Shown here one piece after another: positions 42,926-49,301 of a DNA stretch of 49,301 nt. Made by a program: the position numbers and the translations under genes. The notes under the pieces are model-generated. The model saw only the letters and a program-made list of their open reading frames with translations. It made no database searches and was not told the DNA's origin. Numbering within the stretch: the first letter of the stretch is position 1; each line of letters opens with the position of its first letter. Origin of the DNA: Rhizobium ecuadorense (GTDB lineage Bacteria > Pseudomonadota > Alphaproteobacteria > Rhizobiales > Rhizobiaceae); contig NZ_LFIO01000897.1 of NCBI RefSeq assembly GCF_001187535.1, positions 1 to 49,301 on the forward strand, in the 5' to 3' direction.

Positions 42926-43268
42926 CAGGCGATAATTGCTGCATTGAACGGGACATTATTGTTATTGCGAAGAAAAGGCTTGGATTTCCCAGGGAAGCAA
43001 TATAGGTTGCGGACACGTGTTGGGCAGATAGGAATGAACGAGATTCGTTCGGTACTTGGTTTGCCTCGGGGGTCCGCTCTTTTAAACGAGAGTTTCAACG
43101 GTTGAACACGACCCAACGCGTGAATCAGTCAAACTGACTTGAGAACCAAGCGGCAGGTCGGCGCACAGGCGCAGTATGCTCGCGGCACAAAGGTCCTGAC
43201 CCGGTTTTCCGGTCATGGCGGTTGGTGCCATGTATCCATCACAAACAGAGAATTCAGGTGAACGATCT
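42926..43268. promoter_or_regulatory. Long upstream region of DUF4167 with several inverted repeats
   Basis: A 343-bp space without a gene I can support. It holds GAACGA-GAT-TCGTTC (43036-43050), TTCAA-CGG-TTGAA (about 43094-43106) and AGTCA-AAC-TGACT (43127-43139). Base composition is near 50% GC. Any of these could be an operator or a transcript hairpin. Confidence 0.4.
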
Positions 43269-44003
43269 ATGAGGCCAGGACAGCAGAACAAGCGCGGTCG
43301 AGGGCGTGGTAACAACAATAATAACAACGGCGGCGGTGGAAATAACAATAACAACAATTTCAACCGCAAGGGCGGCAATCCGCTGACCCGGACCTATGAC
43401 AGCTCCGGCCCCGATGTGAAGATTCGCGGGACTGCCCAGCATATCGCCGAAAAATACGCGCAACTCGCCCGCGACGCCCAGAGCTCCGGCGACCGCGTGA
43501 TTGCCGAGAACTATCTCCAGCACGCCGAACATTACAATCGTATCATCGCCAGCGCCCAGGCGCAGATGCAGGAACGCTTCCAGCGCGACGATCGCGGCGA
43601 ATACAATGACGCCGCAGACCGCGACGGCGACGAGATCGATAACAACGACAATGACGGTGATGATGTCGTCGTCGTCCAGCCGCCGCAGAACAGGCAGCAT
43701 CAGCCGCGGCCGCGACCTGAGTCGCAGCCCCAGCCTCAGCCGGCTCCTGCCCCGGCGCCGGTGGCGCCCCAGGCCGAGGTCATCGATGGAACCGGCCCGC
43801 AGCCGGAGATCGAAGGCATTCCGGCCGAGGTCGCCATGGACGAGGAAGGCTCCGCCGGCCAGCCGCGCGAGCGCCAGCCCCGCCGCCGCAGCACCGGCAG
43901 CCGTCCCCGCCGCCCGCGTCGCGGCGCCGAGGGCGAAGCCGCAGCTGACGGCGAGGGTGCCTCCGGCGAGGCGCCGGTGCTGGCCGACGCCGCATCGGAA
44001 TGA
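43269..44003 (+). CDS. DUF4167 domain protein, asparagine-rich
   Basis: A 244-residue protein. The N-terminus is RNA-binding-like: RPGQQNKRGRGRGNNN, then two runs of six asparagines separated by glycines. The conserved DUF4167 core follows (about 40-110, KIRGTAQHIAEKYAQLARDAQSSGDRVIAENYLQHAEHYNRII), with the pattern of a short helical repeat. The tail is acidic, then proline- and glutamine-rich, then a second arginine-rich patch (RERQPRRRSTGSRPRRPRRG). This looks like a disordered, nucleic-acid-associated protein; it is conserved in rhizobia and its function is not known to me. AGGTGAACG precedes the ATG; a terminator follows. Confidence 0.88.
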   Translation: MRPGQQNKRGRGRGNNNNNNGGGGNNNNNNFNRKGGNPLTRTYDSSGPDVKIRGTAQHIAEKYAQLARDAQSSGDRVIAENYLQHAEHYNRIIASAQAQMQERFQRDDRGEYNDAADRDGDEIDNNDNDGDDVVVVQPPQNRQHQPRPRPESQPQPQPAPAPAPVAPQAEVIDGTGPQPEIEGIPAEVAMDEEGSAGQPRERQPRRRSTGSRPRRPRRGAEGEAAADGEGASGEAPVLADAASE

Positions 44004-44064
44004 GGATTTCGCGTCTCCTTTCGGGGGAAGCGTGAGGCTCATGCCATCTGTTAGAATTGCAATG

Positions 44065-44099
44065 AAAATCCCCGGCCTCGCGCCGGGGATTTTCGTTTT
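44065..44099 (+). terminator. Rho-independent terminator of the DUF4167 gene
   Basis: ATCCCCGGC (44068-44076) pairs perfectly with GCCGGGGAT (44082-44090), and TTTCGTTTT follows. Confidence 0.9.
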
Positions 44100-44106
44100 A
44101 TCGGCT

Positions 44107-44135
44107 CTTTAAACTCGCAGAACAGGCTACCATAT
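44107..44135 (+). promoter_or_regulatory. Candidate RpoH (heat-shock sigma) promoter of clpB
   Basis: CTTTAAA (44107-44113) is followed after 14 bases by TACCATAT (44128-44135). This is close to the sigma-32 pattern CTTGAAA-N11-15-CCCCATnT and lies about 120 bp before clpB, a gene that RpoH drives in other proteobacteria. Confidence 0.55.
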
Positions 44136-44254
44136 TCTCCTCGAATGCTTCGCCCAAATCAGAGATGGGCCAGGCGCGGCCTGCCTTTTCAGGGGGTCGA
44201 TCTCAATCATCGGTCTGCGCCTCGTCAGGGCAGGGCGATCCATGGAGGTAGAAT

Positions 44255-46855
<2,601 letters not shown>

Positions 46856-46877
46856 CCTGACTTGCCGGAAGAATGAG

Positions 46878-46905
46878 AAATGGCGGTTTCGGCCGCCATT
46901 TTTTG
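46878..46905 (+). terminator. Rho-independent terminator of clpB
   Basis: AAATGGCGG (46878-46886) pairs with CCGCCATTT (46893-46901) and is followed by TTT. Confidence 0.88.
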
Positions 46906-46936
46906 TCGACCGGCGAGACGACGCGAGGCTTGATGA

Positions 46937-48877
46937 TTACTTGCTCGCGACCTGATCCGAGGCCTGGTTGTTCAGCAGCGTATCGATGCGCTTGCGCTCG
47001 TCCTCGAATTTCGCCAGCGCCTCGCCCTGCAGCGACTTGCCGCCTGGCAGGCGGATGCGCAAGGGATCGACCTTGGTGCCGTTGACGATCAGCTCGTAAT
47101 GCAGATGCGGTCCGGTGGACTCGCCCGTCGTGCCGACCCAGCCGATCACCTGGCCCTGGCGGATCTTGGCGCCGGGGACGACGCCCTTGGCGATGGCGCT
47201 CTGGTGATTATAGGAGGATTCATAGCCGTTGGCATGGCGGACGATCGTCTGGTTGCCGTAACCGCCGGAATCCCAGCCGGCTTTTTCCACAGTGCCGTTG
47301 CCGGCGGCAATAATTGCGGTGCCGCGGGGTGCTGCCCAATCGACACCGGTGTGCATGCGGGCGAAACCGAGGATCGGGTGACGGCGCATGCCGAAGCCCG
47401 ATTTAAAGATGCCGTTCGGGACGGGGTTGCGCAGCAGGAACTGGCGAATGCTCTTGCCGTTCTCGTCGAAATAATCGACCGTGCCGTCGTCCGGATCCTG
47501 GAAGCGGTAGAAGCGCGTCTGCGTGTCGCCGAAGCGGGCGTTGACGTAGAGCAGTTCGGAATCCTCGGTCGCCTGACCGGCGCTGTCGGCGACGGAGAAG
47601 AAGGCTTCGAGATTGTCGGTCGGTCGCAACTGCGCCTGGAAATCGACATTGCTGGCAAGCAGCTTGATGATCAGCGCCGTCATATCCTTGGTCATGCCGT
47701 AGGAAAGGGCGGCGCGATAGATGCCGTCATAGACGCGCGGCAGGTTCTGGCCGGGCGGCGGCGCGAAGGAATTGTCATCGAAGGCGGTGGCGATGGCATC
47801 CAGCATCGGTGGCTCGCTGCCGGGCACGTATCTGCCCTTGTCGTCGACGGCCACGGTGACGAGATGGCGCGTGCCGCGATAGACGCTGGCCCGGATGATT
47901 TTTGCCTGTTCGCCCTTCTGGATGATGCCGATGCGCAGCACGTCGCCCTTGTCGAGATCGGTGGAACCCAGTTGCTGCGAGATAAAGCCGGCAATGCCAT
48001 CGGCATATTGCTGCGGATAGCCTGAATCCGTCAGTGCCTTGGCGATCGGCGTATCGGCGCGGACGGGCAGGATATCGTCGGCGAATTCCTCGGTCTGCGG
48101 CGTGATCGATTCCGATGCGGAGACAGTCATGTTCTGTTCGAGCACGCGGGCGGAGAGGCCGGCTGTCAGGTCGACATCGGCATCCTCGTTGGAGAAACGG
48201 CGCGGATCGACGTAATAGAGAGCTGCAAGCTGGGTGTTGCCGTCCGTCAGCACCGAGCCGTTGGAGCGTACGTTCTCTTCGACTTCCTCGAGCGACAGGC
48301 CGGACGCCATCTTCATGCTGGTCTTGCCGGTCGGGAAGGAAATAGTCTTCAGGCTGACTTCGGATTCGACATCGGAGCCGTAGAGCGCGCCGGTGCGGCT
48401 TTGCGGGGCGGGCTGCGGCTCGTCGGCGGAAAAGATCGCCAGGGGATCGAAGTCGGGATAGTCTTCGGTGGCCACATGGTTGGCGGCCAGCGTCATCTTC
48501 ACATGCGCGAAGGGCTGGCGGCGCACAACTTCCTTTTCGCCGTCGTGGACGACGGTCGAAACTTCCATGATGGCCCGGTCGGACGGTTTTGCGGCGATGG
48601 CGGGTGCAATCAGCCTTCCGCCGCGCACCACAGTCGTATCCTCGTGCGCGTCTGCGGCAGCACTCGCATAGGCCTCGGCCGGAATTGCCAGTTGCTGGCG
48701 GCCGTCAAGGGCGGCAAACAGCGCGACGCCCATCAGAACCGAGGATGTAATGCCGGTGAGGAACGTACCCGAGAGCCAGCGCAGAGACACTTCGCGGCGG
48801 TCGGGCGCACGCCTGCCGTCGGCCAGAAGCGGAGGCTCGTTGCCCAACGAGCGGATCATCATTTTCTCCGTCATCAT
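46937..48877 (-). CDS. M23 family metallopeptidase, membrane-anchored
   Basis: A 646-residue envelope protein. A short cytoplasmic start is followed by one membrane helix (about 33-58, WLSGTFLTGITSSVLMGVALFAAL), a long periplasmic region with low complexity and an OapA/LysM-like part (about 270-330), and a C-terminal M23 (LytM) domain. The zinc ligands are in HTGVDWAAPRGT (H and D, about 507-511) and HLHYEL (about 590), so the peptidase should be active on peptidoglycan crosslinks. The rhizobial growth factor RgsM has this layout, but orthology is my inference. It converges on clpB. Confidence 0.9.
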   Translation of the reverse strand: MMTEKMMIRSLGNEPPLLADGRRAPDRREVSLRWLSGTFLTGITSSVLMGVALFAALDGRQQLAIPAEAYASAAADAHEDTTVVRGGRLIAPAIAAKPSDRAIMEVSTVVHDGEKEVVRRQPFAHVKMTLAANHVATEDYPDFDPLAIFSADEPQPAPQSRTGALYGSDVESEVSLKTISFPTGKTSMKMASGLSLEEVEENVRSNGSVLTDGNTQLAALYYVDPRRFSNEDADVDLTAGLSARVLEQNMTVSASESITPQTEEFADDILPVRADTPIAKALTDSGYPQQYADGIAGFISQQLGSTDLDKGDVLRIGIIQKGEQAKIIRASVYRGTRHLVTVAVDDKGRYVPGSEPPMLDAIATAFDDNSFAPPPGQNLPRVYDGIYRAALSYGMTKDMTALIIKLLASNVDFQAQLRPTDNLEAFFSVADSAGQATEDSELLYVNARFGDTQTRFYRFQDPDDGTVDYFDENGKSIRQFLLRNPVPNGIFKSGFGMRRHPILGFARMHTGVDWAAPRGTAIIAAGNGTVEKAGWDSGGYGNQTIVRHANGYESSYNHQSAIAKGVVPGAKIRQGQVIGWVGTTGESTGPHLHYELIVNGTKVDPLRIRLPGGKSLQGEALAKFEDERKRIDTLLNNQASDQVASK

Positions 48878-49232
48878 GGCAGTCGGGTCCGCGTCCTTAC
48901 ATCAGGCGTCTCTGGAAGCATTGCTCGGCCATCCTGGCTGGGGCGAAAGATGTGCATATTTTGGGCATGGAAGTCAAATCGCTCAGGGAAAGGCCGTCTG
49001 CCTGCATCTGCCTGTATGAATCATGTGTCCCTTAAGACCAGCAGATTGTGATGATGTCGGGGCGTGGAGAGACGAAAGAGCGTTCTTCCCCCGAAAAGTC
49101 GAAAGAGGTTCATTTTCCGGGCCATGACAGGCGGGTCGGAATCCGGGAAACGAACCCATTTCGACGCCATCTAAAAATTATCATGTAAAAACAATAACAT
49201 GTAAGAAAGATCAGTTTTTTCGAAATGGCCTG
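48878..49232. other. Intergenic region upstream of the M23 gene, no gene seen
   Basis: This space has no supported reading frame. The part after 49,160 is AT-rich (AAAAATTATCATGTAAAAAC, AATAACATGTAAG), with CATGTAA twice 16 bp apart. It may act as an upstream element for the strong promoter that follows. Confidence 0.5.
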
Positions 49233-49268
49233 TTGACTGCTCGGGAGGGTTAGTTCTATAAGCCCACT
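49233..49268 (+). promoter_or_regulatory. Strong sigma-70 promoter, probably of an rRNA operon
   Basis: TTGACT (49233-49238), 17 bases, then CTATAA (49256-49261). Downstream comes CCCACTCACTGAACGAGGGC and a GGCGGCGCTGCTGGCGACC leader, which resembles the leader I recall from rhizobial 16S rRNA operons. The AT-rich stretch before it would suit an UP element. The rRNA gene itself lies past the window end. Confidence 0.65.
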
Positions 49269-49301
49269 CACTGAACGAGGGCGGCGGCGCTGCTGGCGAC
49301 C

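Noticed and set aside
43311..43365. CRISPR-like or tandem DNA array
   Set aside because: The repeat is a short AAC/AAT codon tract inside a gene with no spacers; no CRISPR array is seen anywhere in the window.

Overview
The window looks like the main chromosome of a Rhizobium of the R. etli / R. leguminosarum group. The reasons are the GC-rich code (coding lines I counted run 60-70% GC), the alphaproteobacterial gene runs (comF-grxC-nitrilase-DUF1178-ubiG-lysC-ptsP-prfA-prmC-DUF4167-clpB), a GluQ, a twin-transmembrane protein, and several intergenic palindromic elements of the kind scattered through rhizobial genomes. I worked by eye; no database search was run, so family names rest on motifs and recall.

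Layout. 1-2,300: the first codons of etfB, a rhomboid protease, a PduO-type cobalamin adenosyltransferase, a 436-bp palindrome-rich intergenic mosaic, and a small membrane protein. 2,282-8,100: an SDR oxidoreductase, a YihY/BrkB membrane protein, gluQ, an AlkA-type glycosylase, an HNH endonuclease, a DsbB-like protein, a YqaA/DedA-like protein and small hypotheticals, with repeat elements between them. 8,272-16,300: a cation/proton antiporter fused to a cyclic-nucleotide-binding domain, two small proteins, tRNA-Leu(CAA), an MFS transporter divergent from a TetR regulator with twin operator-like palindromes between them, an aldo/keto reductase and an AMP-forming acyl-CoA synthetase. 16,326-25,714: a GNAT acyltransferase joined to a polysaccharide flippase, then secA, a parvulin-type prolyl isomerase, argJ, a GNAT protein and mutT.

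25,848-31,459 reads as an accessory block of lower GC. It holds an exported metallo-beta-lactamase-fold protein that has lost its usual HxHxDH ligands, a DsbA/FrnE-type thiol protein with an NmrA-like oxidoreductase under a divergent LysR regulator, and a nitrilase divergent from an AraC regulator. Palindromic repeats lie on both sides of it. After it come a small membrane protein, a Flp-type pilin, an NDUFAF5/BioC-like methyltransferase, and the housekeeping run comF to clpB. That run is interrupted by a ParD/ParE-type toxin-antitoxin pair whose toxin reading frame is broken by what look like two single-base losses.

The window closes with an M23 metallopeptidase facing left and, at the very end, a strong TTGACT-17-CTATAA promoter whose downstream leader resembles that of rhizobial rRNA operons, so a 16S gene probably starts just outside.

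I do not see a clear new defence or mobile system. The best leads are the accessory block (degenerate MBL protein, thiol/oxidoreductase pair, nitrilase), the decayed toxin, the regulatory palindromes (upstream of etfB, between MFS and TetR, upstream of LysR), a possible internal start in lysC, and the dispersed repeats.
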